Positions 30,567-43,853 of a stretch of 64,000 nt of DNA are shown here, piece by piece; position 1 is the stretch's first letter, and each line of letters begins with the position of its first letter. This DNA comes from Macrolepiota albuminosa. Lineage: Eukaryota; Basidiomycota; Agaricomycetes; Agaricales; Agaricaceae. The translations under genes were made by a program, and so were the position numbers. The notes below the pieces were generated by a model, which ran no database searches, was not told the origin of the DNA, and saw nothing but the letters and a program-made list of their open reading frames with translations. Location: assembly GCA_027475525.1 (NCBI GenBank), contig JAMWFC010000049.1:2774947-2838946 (forward strand), in the 5' to 3' direction.

Positions 30567-30740
30567 TGTAACCTGAGTTACGAGTTAGAACTATCTTGTG
30601 TATATCACACAAGTGCTAAATCAGACCGCAGTATCAGATTTGACTAGTACTTAGAGTGAAAACAAGATGTTATCTTATGTGATACTCTATTAAACAATTA
30701 TAGCGTCGTTGACACTTGTAACACGGATGACTCCGTTACA
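30567..30740 (-). repeat. element I 3' LTR
   Basis: 174 bp, TGTAACCTG...CCGTTACA. It differs from the 5' LTR by seven substitutions, all transitions, and a 7-bp indel, so the insertion is older than J. The adjacent 30741-30751 is the polypurine tract (ATTGGGGGGTA on the element strand). Confidence 0.9.
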
Positions 30741-31102
30741 TACCCCCCAATGAGACTGAATACTCGGTCTTTAGAAAGGGAGGTAGAGCGAGATGAAAGA
30801 TGCATGGTAGTGCAAACAACAGATGAATACACGTGTATGGCGTGGCTGCAAGGCATTAGCACTCATGCGCAGTGTAGATGTGTCATCTGGATACAATAGG
30901 AAGCAGTCCTTATCAGACAAGGGCGCAGGTTGCACCAGCAGTAGATAAAAAATGTTCATGTATAAACAAATAAGAAAAACAAAAAAGAGTGACCCCTCCT
31001 CTGGGTCCGCTGTATCTACACGCAACTCTAGAGTGCGTATCAGCTGAAATGGTTCGAGTGACATACTCGGAAGTACATACACAATAAAGTATTAACATGG
31101 GT

Positions 31103-34100
31103 CTAGGACCCAGATGACGATGCTCCCGCAACCGCACCCATCTCAGTCACCATTGACTCCTCCTCCAGTGCGACATTAATCGCAGGAGGGGGAGGCGCCG
31201 ATTCCGTCCTCAGTGGGGTTATAGGCCCCTCGACTGCAGGTGTATCCTGCTCTGCCATGCGTGACAGGAGATTGACCCGGCCTGGGTCCATGTCCGCTGT
31301 TGGCAGGTCATGCGCTGCCGTGCGTTTTAGGAGGTTGACCCGATTTGGGTCCATGCCAATCAAATAATAGAGGCTGTTGGCCTCAGGGTTTTCCGGGAGC
31401 TTGCTCTCCTCGTGATGCTTGAACATAAGACGATAGTGATTGTCTTCAGTCATCTCCCACCATCCATCCCATTGCAGGATTGCGGCAGGGGTGCCATACT
31501 TGGAGAGGCACTCCATGCGCTTGTCATTGACCTGTTTGAAGATGTCCATTGCCATTGTGGGGGAATGGAACTGCTGTTCCAGGAAGACTACGCCATATGT
31601 GTATGCGTGGTCCACCCATTCCAGCGGGATCTGGTTGTGTAGAAGGACGTGTAATGCGTCGTTGTTGGAGAAGTTCCATGCATGGTCATCGGGCACGTGA
31701 ACTTGGTGAATTTCGAGCTGCGGCCCACGTTGGGGCTCAAATGGCTGCTCGGGGAACATGGCGTCATACGAGGCAATCGCCTCTCAATAAAGCCCTGGAC
31801 GGGCCACGACAAGGGTCATGCGCCGCATGATCACTGGCTTGGCTGCACTGTTAGCGCACAGGGCTCAACATAAGGCAAACCCAAAGAGGGTCCGCCAGTG
31901 CATGTGATAGGCATGATCCATGGCAATACCTTGATAGGTATTTTCCAACCTAGGTCAGCCAAAGACCAGCGCGTACTGCGCCAGCTGGTTGAGGTTGAAC
32001 GGTGTGGCTGGATCCTGAGCGCGCATTACGCGCAACGCCGTGGTGCCATCGTCTTTTGTGCACAAGAAGCGCCCCAGAATGTGTCGTCGCTTGACAAGAG
32101 CAAGGTCGTCAGGGCCCTGCATCGGGTTGACGAGTTCCTGGTACTTCGGCTCCCTCATCAGGAGCTGCATGGTTCGATCATGCAGAGCCTCAACTGTCCG
32201 CTGCGTGAACATCTGGAGCTCTGTGATCAACATGTACGCGACAATTCTGTCACAATGCGGGACGTGCACATTTACGTAGTACTTATAGAGCTGGTCCAGC
32301 TCTAGCGGAGTGCGGGGAAGACCATGCGGGGCGTGCTTATACACAATCGTACCCGGGATGTGGGCAGGATGGCCAGAGGAATACTCATATGAGGCCGCTC
32401 TATTGGCGTCAGCTCCCATCAGCACTGTATTCGTGGCATACAAATAATAGGTGCAGTGGCTGAGTGCTCCTCTAAAGCACGAATTCATTCGCTTGATATC
32501 GAGCGGACCCCACACCTTCACCCCCAAGCCATCGGGGATCCTCCCCAAGAATTCATCCTCGGCCCTATACTTCTGGGCCTTTAGCTCCTTGGCGCGAATT
32601 GCCTTCTTCTTTGCAATGCGCTTATTGCGCAATACTCGTTGGAATCGGTCCGCGGCCGATTCCCCCTCCTCCCTGTCCTCCTCCTGCTCTGAACTCGACT
32701 CTCCATAGTCGCTCTCGTCGGACAGGGATGGTACTGGTGTTTTGCCTTTTTCAGGCATGGTCCTCCCTCTCGAGGTCGCCACCAGACCATCATACTGCTC
32801 CGGTGTGCGGGGGTCTGGGGTCAGTACGACCACAGGGTAGTGTTCTGGTGGGGCTGGTACAAACACCGGCAGCATAAACAACATCTGGACTTCTCCCGCT
32901 CGTGTGGGAATGCCAGCAGGAAATATTATCACCTCCAATTTAGAGGCATTGAGAGGCGGCTTGCGGCCGTGGCGCTGATGAGACAGCCCCGACTTGGTCG
33001 GGGTGGACGATTCTAGTTGTGGCTGAGCCACCAGAGGGGCAGGTGCATTTTGCGCCAGAGTTCTCCCTCCAGGCTCAGCGTGAGGAGTGACGGTAGTGGG
33101 CGCTCTTGGTGCCACAGCAACGGTTTTGGGCCCCCTAGGTGGGGCCCAGGATGATGCGGTTTCCCGCTGGCCCAGGGACAGACCTGCCAAGGGTTCACTG
33201 ACTGCAGTCAGCGACTCTGAGGAGGCCTGAGGGCCCGACTCAGGCAACTGTGATGACGAAGCCACGGGCTGAGCAGGCTGCTCATGGTGTGCAAATTGCG
33301 CTTCCAACAGCATCCTTTCCTGTGGAGGGTCGACCAGTCGACTGGGCTAATATTTAGCCCTCTCGACCTCGGCGGTCGGTTCCTCACCCATGGCGATTTT
33401 GTGCTTAGACGCACGTTCAATCTGTTCCAGTGCTGCGATGCGCTGCCTCTTCATCAGCTTGATCTGGTCGAGCAATCCCTCCATCACCATCATGGCCAAA
33501 CTGTCCTGCAGGAAGGATGCAGTTGCAGGGACTGGCTGTCCTGCTGCTTCCAGTCTGCCCAACAGCATGTCTGACACTGCTAAACTCTGCGCTTGTGGTG
33601 CAGGCTCCCCATATGACTCTTCCACGGGCCGATGTGCCTGTCACGACCCCTCCCCTCCGGGCCCACCCTGAGACACCCCCGGAACACCACCCGGGACCCT
33701 CCCTCCGACCTCGCAGGACACGCCCCGCCATCACAACCACCGACACCGCCATCATGCGCGTCAAGGACCGCCATCAGCCACCGCCAGCCCTGATCAACGA
33801 TCAGATCACGTGACTCATTTCCGGCTATCACGCATCACGCATCACAGCTCCCTCCGCGCCAATTGATCGCGCGCCCCACACACGCGATCCTGGTATACAG
33901 CCCCTGCCGCTACTCAATGACCCCCGGAGCCCATCTCAGACACCCCGGAACCCCGAGACCCAGTCCCGTAGTACTTATAGCATAGTTCCCTGTTGTACTC
34001 GCCAGTCTTGATATTACATACATTGCTTTACTTGGATTGTTGTGTGCCCTCTATTTGACTGGTACGCATTGACTGGCATGCTTGACTGGCACGCTTGGAT

Positions 34101-34735
34101 AATCGCATGCTCTAAGACTGGTACGCACTTTGCGACTCTAATTTACTAACTTGGTCTCGTCTTAGAACCTCCGGTTCACGACTCGACCCCCACCCGAACT
34201 CCCCAGTTTCCCACCACCCAAAACCCTGGACTAAGTCCCCCCTCCCGGGATTTCCCTGTCCACGCCTTGAACCCCAGAGTCCTAGCCCCGGAGTTCCAGA
34301 CACCCGAGTATCTGTGGGTCAAGTCCACATTGTAAGGGCAATCGCTTTCCCAGAAGGCCCCCGACTCAGCGGAACCTGACAGTGCCCATGGTACTGACGG
34401 CGGCCCCATCACCACACCCGCATACATCGGATGCGACGCAGCTGGACGTGCCGACAGTTCCTGATAGTAGCGCTCGCGGCGCATGCTGTCCTCCGGGCGC
34501 CCATAGCACTCTTTGTCATCGACCTCCATCTCTTGCGAGTGGATGTCTGGTATGGAAGCAGCTCGTCACGGCCTGGATAGGCCACGCCTGCTGACTGAAA
34601 CTGGCTTACCGCCAGATATGGCGGCTGCCTCTGGTACTGATCGGGATAATCATGGTTTTGTATATTCAGGGATCTCCCCCCTCCACTAGAGCCTTGCCGG
34701 CTCTGATCACCCTTTTGTGGCCCCCAATAGGCCAT
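31103..34735 (-). pseudogene. ORF3 of element I
   Basis: This is the counterpart of J's ORF3 in the same position. It starts at ATG 34735, is cut by the G solo LTR at 33639-34381, and runs to 31103. Matching segments to J are the helical LLGRLEAAGQPVPATASF, the GRIPDGLGV block, a central helical block, DALHVLLHNQIPLEW and LQWDGWWEM. From 33625 down to 31103 every piece is in one frame, broken only by nonsense codons at about 33346 (TAG), 31955, 31865 and 31786 (TGA). One frameshift seems present in the first 80 residues near 34540. The N-terminal part differs from J and is not Gln-rich. Confidence 0.8.
33639..34381 (+). mobile_element. solo LTR G (743 bp) in ORF3 of element I
   Basis: TGTCACGACCCC...GGAACCTGACA flanked by a perfect GTGCC duplication (33634-33638 and 34382-34386). 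It contains AGTCTTGATATT. It inserted after element I had itself landed in LTR H. Confidence 0.95.
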
Positions 34736-34899
34736 TTTCACTAGACACATATACTACGTGTATTGGGACTGAGAAAAGAAAGAGAAAAAAAACAATCTCC
34801 CAACTCCGCTAGTGGTGTAAACAACCACAAATACACACCACCCGGCCTCTCACCGGCAATCAAAGTGGACTTTGTCCACATTCCACCACCACACGCGCG

Positions 34900-35166
34900 T
34901 TACGCGCGTTTTGCTAGCTGTTGAGGGTGTTTCATGCCCTGCAACTCTAGATACCTGTCCATCGCTGCAAGGTCCTTGCAGTTCACTAGTGGTTTCCAGG
35001 TAGTATCACCTAAACTCCACCTTACCTCGAATTCGAGGCTTCCTTTTGTCCATTGATGACCTATGAGGTCATCTACAAACCACTCCTGGTCATTGCCAGT
35101 TCCAAAGTCATACGGCTCCGGAGTCGCGCAATTAGGGAAGAGCGCATCACTACTAGCTATATATGG
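34900..35166 (-). pseudogene. element I chromodomain
   Basis: It follows the integrase end after a TGA, in frame: SSDALFPNCATPEPYDFG, EWFVDDLIGHQW, LEFEVRWSLGDTTWKP and a helix AAMDRYLELQG. It is closely similar to J's chromodomain. The TGA replaces the Arg codon of J. Confidence 0.75.
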
Positions 35167-38100
35167 TCACAATAGTGACACATGAAACTTGGGAACTATC
35201 CTGCGCACTTGCAGCGCGTGGGGTAGTTCCAACACGTAGTTAGACGTGCTCGGCTCCGCTTCAAAGACCTTATATGGTCCAATCCACTTCGGACATAACT
35301 TACTCACCCTGCCTTTCGGCAGGTTCAAGTTCTTTGTCGAAAGGTACACTAGGCTCCCTTTCTCGATGTCCGGCTCATCACGTCTGCAATTATTTGCATG
35401 TTTGGTCTGCCATACACGCAATTCTATAATTGCGTCATGGGCATCTGCCAGATTCCTTAGCACGTTGCACGCAAACTGCTTTACTCCCACATGAATAACT
35501 TCGTCCGTACAAAGTTCACAAATCATGGATGGCATGTAGCCATTGTTGAGTTCAAAGGGTGAGTACCCTGTGGTTTCCGATATACTCACATTTATTGCGA
35601 ATTCCACGAGTGGACATCTATCCACCCAGTCCTTCTCATCAGGATGTACGAATGCTCGCAATATTTGCACAATATTTCTATTCGCACATTCAGTTTGACC
35701 ATCCATTTGTGGATGAAACGATGTCAACATGAGCAACTTTGCTCCTAGCAGGTTGTGCAGCTCCTTCTACCAGTTGGAAGTGAATTTAGCATCTCGATCG
35801 CTTATGATCGAGCTTGGCAATCCATGGAGGCGCACTATCTCCTGGAGATAGATCCACGACAAGTCCGACGCTGTCATGGTGGTTCTCACCGGAATAAGAT
35901 GGACCATACTGGTCATTCTGCAGATCACTACCCAGAGGTAGTTAAAACCCTTCGACTCAGGGAACGGACCTATAAAGTCCATCCTGATTGAATCCCAGGG
36001 TTTGACTGGTATGGGTAGCGAATAAAGCTTTCCCGGTGGCTTCAAAGTCGATACTTTCGACTGTTGACATAGCTCGCATGTTGAGCAAAATTGGCTCGTC
36101 TCTTTGGCCATTTGCGGCCACCAGTACCAGCGTCGCACATAGTCCAGCGTTTTCTGAGTTCCGAAGTGGCCCACTACTCTATGGGCCTGGTCCAGGATAG
36201 TCATAATCAACGACCTCTCCCGGGGAATGCAGATGACTTTGGACCCCATGAGTCTGATAAGGTAGACAAGCTGCTGCTCCACCTTGAAGCGCGGATGCGC
36301 TTGGATATTGTTCAGAATCTCTAAGAAGAGATTATCATCCTTGTATCCTTGCTGGATACATGTGTGGAATTGCGCATTGCCTAAGTCGGCTGGTGCAGGC
36401 GTATGATCCTGTGACTCCAGCGCTTGCTGGAGCGTTATACCAGTACCTCCTGTGGGCACCCCTTGCCTTGTCTCTTTACTTGGCTGAGGGGCCTCATGAT
36501 CCACTAGCACCTGGGCTTCGATATCGCGACTCTCTTGCTGTTTGTGCAGTCACTTACTGCGACGTGTTTCCTGCACTCGCATGGCACGTAGCTCGACCCT
36601 ATGTTCTCTGATTTTATGGAATTGATGCAGAGGCAAATCTTCGCCCTCTGGGTCTATACGTTTGTCCACCTGGACATAGTCATGCGTGTCATGGACGTCA
36701 TCTCGAGTATTACTCTTGAAATATTGAGACAGGCAATCCACGACTTTGTTCAATTCACCTTTTACATAGGTGATGTCAAACTGGTACCGCGACATGTAGT
36801 CAATCCAGCAACATTGTCATGGGGACAGGTGCATCTGAGTCTTGAAGAACTCTAGTGCTTTGTGATCCGTAATAATGTGGATCTTATATCCCATCAGTTT
36901 ATCCTCCCACTTTAGGAGGGCTTCCAGGATTGCAAGTGTTTCTAACTCGTGCACAGCATAATTCTGCTGAGCAGCAGTGAATTTACGGGACATAAATCCC
37001 GCTGGTCGGCAAGTCTGCCATGTTTTACCCTGGCCAAACATGGCCCCAACCCCAGTCTTCGACACATCGCAAATGAGCCAGATGGGCTCGTTGATGCGTG
37101 GGTCAATTGGCCAGATAACTGGCATTTTCACGCATATGCGCTTAATCATCTCAAAACACCGCTGATGCAGTGGTCTCCAATGAAACGGTGACCCATTCTG
37201 GGTCATGGCCATAAGTGGCCCGGTGTATGCAGTGATGTCTGGCAAGAAGTTGCCAATATAGTTCACCAGTCCGACAAATCGTTGGATATCATTATATGTG
37301 CGTGGAGTACGCCACTCTCGGATTCGGTCGAGCTTATCCGTATCAGGATGAATGCCCTTCTCGTCAATGATGTGACCAAGACAATCTATACTCGTTGCGT
37401 ACAACTCGCACTTCTTCCATTTGAGATAGAGGCTGGCCTTCCGTAGTCGTTCAAATACAACTCGTAGGTGCTGCTCATGCTCCTCAATGGAGTCAGAAAA
37501 TATGAATATATCGTCTAAATAGACGTGCATAAACTTCCCGATTACATCTCGGAAGATTGAGGTCATTAACCTCTGAAATGTTGCCGGTGCATTACAATCA
37601 CCAATCTGCATGATGTTACTCACGAACGTCCCCATCAGGGACGAGAACAGTGTCTTCGGTATATCCTCTTCGCGGATGCGAACCTGTTCATACACGTCTG
37701 TGAGGTCGATTTTCGACCGATACTTCGCTGTCATGACATCTTCTCATATTACTTCCTGGTCTGGAAGAGGTGTCACATCCTTGACTGTATTATCATTGCG
37801 CTGTCGTGCATCCAATGCCGTCCTTAACGTTCCATCCTTCTTGGGAATACAAAGTAATGGGGCAGCTTGCACCGCTGGTCGTGGTTCTTTGCATTTATAT
37901 ATCTATTTGTCTTTTCACAAAGTTGATCCTGTAGTGCTCGTGGGCAGTGAGGCAAATGATATTTGTACTGCTTGTTATTGTCAATGAGGTTGATCTCATG
38001 ATTAACCTCCCGCCATGGAGGAAGCTCTTCCTTTGTTCCATTGACGATATCAGCAAACTCCAGTTGCCATTGCTGGCACAATCGAGGAATATCCTCCTCT

Positions 38101-38762
38101 GTAAGGCTCACAGCCTTACCTTTTCCTTTGGCTATATGTGCTATACGCGGTTGAACCTTTGGTTCAAATCACTCCCATAAGGCACGTACATGCTCCTCTG
38201 TGAGATCTCTCAAATTCAACCTTACAACCGGTTGTTTCCTTGTCGTATTTGCCGACGACTGCACGCTTCTCGCTTTCAGCGAGAGTCCGTCAAATACAAT
38301 ATTTGATGTTTCGGAAATCTCGTCCTCTCGTGCGTGACGGTACACTTCTCCCATCTGGGTCGCCTGCACCCTTCCCATAGCCTGCGTCACCATTGACGCT
38401 ACCAACTCATTCCACTCCCATGGCATTCATGGGTCATACGCCCATTGCACTTCTGGCCAAGGCACTGGTTGGTCCATTAGCGACCTAATGCTACCCACAG
38501 TTCCCATCGTACTGTCTACCTTGTCCTTGACGAGATCCTCCACCTTCACTCGAGAGCTAGTCGGCTGGCATTCCAGCGACTCCACCATGCGTTTACTACA
38601 CTCATTCTTGCACTGTACAGCCTGTTTAGGCTTTCCATTGTTACACCCAATCATATCTGGGTGCTTCCCCTTCTCCAGAGTTCCTTGAAACTCTTCCTCA
38701 GACATCAGTATAGCCGGGGAGTCTGCCAGCAGGCTTTTCAGTGGGGCCTGTTCGTCCTCCAC
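35167..38762 (-). pseudogene. element I pol: RT, RNase H, integrase
   Basis: The pieces are a linker (38169-38762), the RT N-terminal part (37824-38111), RT-RNase H (36550-37734) and integrase (35167-36510). YLDD is intact (MHVYLDDIFIFSD near 37520-37545). RNase H has CDVSKTGVGAMF and HELETLAILEALLKWED. Integrase has HRVVGHFGTQKTL ... CSTCELCQQ, GMDF replaced by RMDFIGPF, SDRDAKF and the GPY module WIGPYKVF. Breaks include TGA codons aligned with J Arg codons near 36550, 37738 and 38427, and one frameshift near 37890, where the RT start is shifted. Confidence 0.9.
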
Positions 38763-38791
38763 CTCCTGTACAGTCGCTCTCCTGCAACCAT

Positions 38792-39274
38792 CTAGTCAGT
38801 TGCGCGATAGCGCCTCAAACAACCATCTGTGTCGTTCAACAACACTTTCTCCGCCTTCAAAGGCATACCATTCACCACGACCATGTTGTTTACAAAATCC
38901 AGTGACACCTTGTTCTTACGCATGAACAGCGTACCGATGATCATGTCATAGCGATCAAAATTTGCTATATCCACATATTCTTTCATTGACATCCCTGCCG
39001 TCTTCATTCTCACTTCCACGCCAAACTGTACCATAGCACAACTCCCGACAGTCCCCAGTTGGAGCATCAATGGCTCCTCCAGTTCATGAACGCAAATCGC
39101 GTTGACATGAGCAAACTGGGGTGTAATGCCCGTAGTGGTACTCCCGGAGTCCCACAACGTCCATGCCGGATATCCATTGACATCAACATATGTGACCAGG
39201 CACTCCTTCTCCTCAGGAGTATAGCGTGGCCTGTGCAACGTATTAGTTGCCTTCCACAGGGTTACGCGTTGCAT
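38792..39274 (-). pseudogene. element I protease
   Basis: An open frame of 160 codons with the retropepsin active site LWDSGSTTTGIT and the closing YDMIIGTLFMRKNKVSLDF. It is continuous with gag in family members. It is separated from it here by a TGA at 39275-39277 where J reads Trp (TGG to TGA). The pol frame follows after a TAG in a different phase. Confidence 0.85.
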
Positions 39275-42254
39275 TCAGACATGCTGATCTCCACGGCACT
39301 CAATCAGTGCAAACAGGTGTTCTTCCTCGTCCTCATGAGCATAATAGTTGCTGTCGTACACATCCACTGCGATGTATTCATCGCCATCAATCTGGACGCT
39401 CTCGGCATCATCTACTTCCAACCCGTCAGCCTCTACTTGCGGCTCCTCCTCTGTTTCATCAATGATCTCATCGTCCTTGTCGTCACTGACAACATCACTT
39501 GGTGCTGCAGCCATATGGGCCGCTCAGATGTGTGCCTTAGGAGGGGTGGGGCACTCCTTAGCAAAATGTCCACTCCTGCCACAATTGTAACACGCTGAGG
39601 GATCCCTGGCAGGCCTTCTCTGGCCACTCCTGGAACTCCAGCGGCTTTGCCTGCCATACGTGCTGCAGGCGCCACCACTCCTCTCAGTGCTACTTGATTC
39701 TGACCTGAAAAGGGTCAACTATCCTTCGCTGGCAATTGTCCAGCAGGCTTTGACCGAGGCCGTTGGCCTCCAGGGATTGTCTTACGAACAACAAATTGCA
39801 GATTGTAATTGTTCTCCATCTCCATCCATTTGGCCAGGAAGGTTCCCACCTTCACTGCCTGACGGTTCACAGTTCCTTGTCGGGAACTCCGCTGCTCATA
39901 ATGGTTTGCCGTCTGTGTCGACTGCTCATAACGGATGGCATACGCCAAGAATTCGGTCACAGTATTGACCTCCGGAGACAAATTGTCGTTGCATATCAAC
40001 GCTCTCCTCATGTCTGCGGGTATTCCGTCCAGGAATGTCTCATGAATAGTGTATTTGTCTGGATAGACGGCCATATTCTGTGCATAACCCACCAGGTCAT
40101 CATAAAAGGTCTGGATGCCAGTCTTAGCATCATACACTGCCTTTCTAAAGGCATCACAAGCTTCCTGCATCATAGCAGCATTGACGAAACGATTGTACAG
40201 TCCTATCAGGACTTCTTTAAATGTCCAATGCGGCTTGTCATGATTAATGTGGAGAACATGGCGACGGAACCAATTCCGAGCCTCTCCTTCCATAAATTCG
40301 TGTAGCACGAATATCCTCTCCTGGTCCATGTTGTCTCCACCATAGCAGCAGGCTGCGAGGTGGTAGCACACATCCATGGCCCAGTCCTCCAGTTGAGAGA
40401 ACCTATGTCCTCCAATGTACGCACATATATGCTTACCATCGGATTTATGGGGACTTACCCCAGCAGGAAACTTAAATCTGACTCCAAGGGAGTCATCCAC
40501 CAGACGAGTGAGGCAGTCATGCATATGATCCATATGGATCCTGACCGCTTCATTCATTCCCGGCGTAGTTTCATGCAATTCATGAGGTGTGAGCATCGAA
40601 AATGTCCAGGGACTGCGAAACAGGTGTTCATTGGCCGTTTGTTCTGGCCGTGGGGTGGGCTGTTGCCCTACTTGTGGCTCTGCTGGTTCTCCACCAGCCT
40701 CCCTGCCACTATCACGACGATTATTATTGTCTCGATCGTTATTTTTGTGATCACGACCTCCACTGTTGTTATTGCGACGACTTGGCTCTCTCCGTTCGTA
40801 GTGACCACTACTATCATCACTACCACCTGGATCTCTGTCTGGTTCAGCAGTCCGAGCTGCGAATTGTCGCCGCATGTCATTGACAGGTGTTACACCCTTG
40901 CACCCTTCAAAGACTACCCCCTGGTCGTCAATTAATGACTCACCATGATTGCGCAAGTCCTGGTTGCGTATCCTCTGGTAATTGACATGTTCATTCCAGT
41001 TGTTCACCAGGTGGATGCGTCGCACTACACATCGTAGTCACGTTCACTCCTCAAGAATGTGGACTTCATCCACCTCTTCCTTGATTGTAACTTGCTTATG
41101 AGGTGTCTTAACCTCCTGCACTGCAAGTAGTGCCTCTGGCTCTGCCGGAGTCGTCGTCACAGTCTCCACCTCAGACAATGCCTGCTGAGGCACTCCGCTA
41201 ACAATGCGTTGACGGTTTGCGGCGTTCTGACGCCGAACGTAGTCTTGCTGAGACTCATTAGCCTGACGAGGCGCATTGAGCAATTCCATCATGTCCGCGA
41301 TTAATAGCACTCGTCGGCACACACTCATCTCACAGGAGTAGCTGTTGAGACTGCTGACCCTCGCACTGCTTTGCGCTTAAGGTATTCCACTACTTTGAGT
41401 TCAAAGATGTGCACAAACAATTTGAGATATTCATTCGAATCTGCACAGGGTACATCGTGGCTCCTAGCAGCCAGCAACTGTAAATGCTTTACTACATAAA
41501 GCTGGAGACGCTTTTGCATCAATTCCTTCATGACTGCCGGATATCGGTCCAACATCAGCTGCAACTGGATTGACAAGGTCGAATGCAACCTTTTGCTTTC
41601 CTCATTATCTGAGGATTCCAGCTCAGACTCTAAGTCCATAACTCTCCTGAGGCTGTCATGCCTCACTTGCGGCTGTTTGCCGGCCCATCTGTGCAACTCT
41701 GGCATTCCAGGCACTGTTGTCGCCTTTTCCAACCTTACGACATTGTCTTCCTCCCTACTGACCACTATTGCTGGTCCTTGCACCTGTCCTTGTGTTGTCA
41801 GTGATGACGGTCCCGGTTCAGTAGCCACATCGGCCACATATTCCAAAAGCCGTTCAGTAGGTGCAGTCCAGAAGGGGGTACTATGCGCAAACGCGCTGCC
41901 TTGTACTATTTCTGAGTACTGGGTAATATCTGGTTGACCCTCAGAATGAGCTGACGAGCTCTTGGGCAATACCAGATACATCAATGAAGGCATTTGGCTC
42001 GCTGGCAGCGACACTCCTGAGACCGCGGATCTCTCTCCTGGTTTACCACCAGGCCATACAATGGACATCATCCACGATACGGATAGCCCACCAGGCATTC
42101 CAAAGCTCGCGCTGACATTGCAAGGGATCTTTTTGTCCTGCTTTGGCAGAGGTTGGTATGCTGATGCAGATTGCGTCTTCACAGCTTGAAGTGCAGGTAG
42201 GTCACCTGTGTCTGCAGCTAGGAACAGAGGATCTGGATCAAGAGAGCCAGTCAT
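39275..42254 (-). pseudogene. element I gag
   Basis: The pieces are 41325-42254, 41044-41328, 39715-41025 and 39275-39718. The capsid-like block (RFSQLEDWAMDVCYHLAACCYGG, HVLHINHDKPHWTFKEVL) matches J. A perfect zinc knuckle CYNCGRSGHFAKEC lies near 39555-39597. An acidic tail follows. TGA codons near 41040, 41034, 39717 and 39524 break the frame, with a frameshift around 39700 and a short overlap-type break at 41325. Confidence 0.85.
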
Positions 42255-42353
42255 GGAAGCACGTTTTCAGCATGATGCCAACAGAGAATCGAGAGGTTTT
42301 GATGATAGTTGCTTAGTTGGTAACAAGCCTAGATTTTAAAGCCGATAGCAGAA

Positions 42354-42365
42354 GATTTAAAAAAA
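42354..42365 (-). promoter_or_regulatory. element I presumed primer site next to 5' LTR
   Basis: On the element strand the LTR is followed by TTTTTTTAAATC, again without TGG. TAAATC is complementary to GATTTA in the LTR at 42416-42421. It has the same 6-nt spacer as in J. Confidence 0.35.
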
Positions 42366-42546
42366 TGTAACCTGAGTTACGAGTTAGAACTATCTTGTGT
42401 GTATCACACAAGTGCTAAATCAGACCGCAGTATCGGATTTGACTAGTACTTAGAGTGAAAACAAGATGTTATCTTATGTAATACTCTATTAAATATTAAA
42501 CAATTATAGTGTCATTGACGCTTGTAACACAGATGACTCCGTTACA
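42366..42546 (-). repeat. element I 5' LTR
   Basis: 181 bp, TGTAACCTG...CCGTTACA. It carries ATATTAA, missing from the 3' LTR. Confidence 0.9.
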
Positions 42547-42762
42547 TAGCACCTATGATGAGAAGATAAAATAATAAGATTGCTTAGCAGATCTAAGCAC
42601 AAATGCAAAGCCATAGTTGCAAGGCACTAAGAGACTTTAGCAAAAGAGAGAGAGAGAGAGAAAACTAAAGCAGAGTCCTCTTGCTTGACATGGTCAACAA
42701 AGAGGTAGTCTGTCACATAGAGTAACCAAAATAGTGGGATACGATCCCTACTGCCAAATTGA

Positions 42763-42788
42763 TTGGTTGGTTGGTTGGTTGGTTGGTT
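42763..42788 (+). repeat. TTGG microsatellite in LTR H
   Basis: About six TTGG units follow CCAAATTGA. At the same place in the H copy at 60700-61664 the sequence reads CCAAATTGATTATG, so the expansion is private to this copy. Confidence 0.9.
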
Positions 42789-43110
42789 GTGAACTACTAG
42801 CAAAAAGTAAGTATTTATAGTAAAAAAGTTGGCTGACACTTAGAGAATAAGCATTGCTAGAAAGCGGAGAACTGATAAAAATGTAAGTAAACGCCATAAA
42901 TTAAACTATAAGGTGAAAATATTCCTAATCATGGTGTCAGGTGGCTATCATGAAAATACTTTATCATTCCACCCTGTAAGTGCTGTCATGGCTAAGGGTA
43001 TTATGCCAGATTGACTGATGCCAAGTGTCTGTGTCAATGTATAGCCATGGAGTGCAAGTGGCAAGGTGCAGCAAGATGTCAACAGTGGTGCTAAGAATAG
43101 ATCAAGCCAT

Positions 43111-43853
43111 TGTCAGGTTCCGCTAATTTGGGGGCTTTCCAGAAAAGCAATTGCCCTTACGATGTGGACTTGACCTACGTGTAGGGTGTCTGGAACTCTG
43201 GGGCTAAGATTTTGAGGTTTATGATGTGAACAGGAAGTTCTTTTGGGAAAGGGACTTGGTCTAGTGGTTTTGGGGGTTGGCAGTTGTGGGTTATATAGGA
43301 GTTGAGTCAGGAACCTGGGAGTTCTAAGATGAGACCAGGTTAGTAAACTTTAAATTGTAAAGTGTGTACCAAACTCAGAGCATGCGGTTATTCAAGCATG
43401 CCAGTCAGTGTATACTAGTCAAGCAAAGGGCACACAAACAATTCAAGTTAATATCAAGACTAGCAAAATAACTATGCTATAAGTACTATGGGGCCGGGCC
43501 CAGGTGTCTGGGACAAGTTCTGAGGGGCATTGAGTAGCAGGAGAAAACTGTATACTGGGATTGTGTGTGTGGGACATGCAATCAATTGGCATGGAGGGAG
43601 TTGTGATGCATGATGCATGATGGCTGGGAGTGAACAGCATGATCTGATTGTTGATCGTGGTATGATGGCGGCTAGTCCTGGGGTCCATGATGTGGAGTTG
43701 CTAGGGGTATTGGGTGATGGTGGTCTTTGATGCATGGGATGGCGGCATTGATAGCCATAATGGCAGGGGGCACATTGTCGGGGTTGGACAGAGGGTCCTG
43801 GATGGGGTTCCAAGAGTGTTTCAGAGTGGTCCCAGAGGAAAGGGGTCATGACA
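43111..43853 (-). mobile_element. solo LTR G (743 bp) in LTR H
   Basis: TGTCAGGTTCC...GGGGTCATGACA with a perfect GCCAT duplication (43106-43110 and 43854-43858). The same length as the copy in element I suggests recent shared activity. Confidence 0.95.

Larger units (their letters stand above)
30567..42546 (-). mobile_element. element I, decayed Ty3/gypsy with ORF3
   Basis: A 12.0-kb LTR element on the minus strand with a perfect TAGCA duplication (30562-30566 and 42547-42551). Same gene order as J: gag, protease, pol, chromodomain, ORF3. It is a related but distinct family, with different LTRs of 174 and 181 bp. All frames carry nonsense codons, and ORF3 contains a solo G LTR. Confidence 0.95.

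Noticed and set aside
30771..31082. Minus-strand frames between ORF3 and the 3' LTR of element I
   Set aside because: They lie in the 3' untranslated part of the element and have no counterpart in J.
42646..42788. CRISPR-like short repeats
   Set aside because: They are AG and TTGG microsatellites without spacers, in a eukaryotic LTR.
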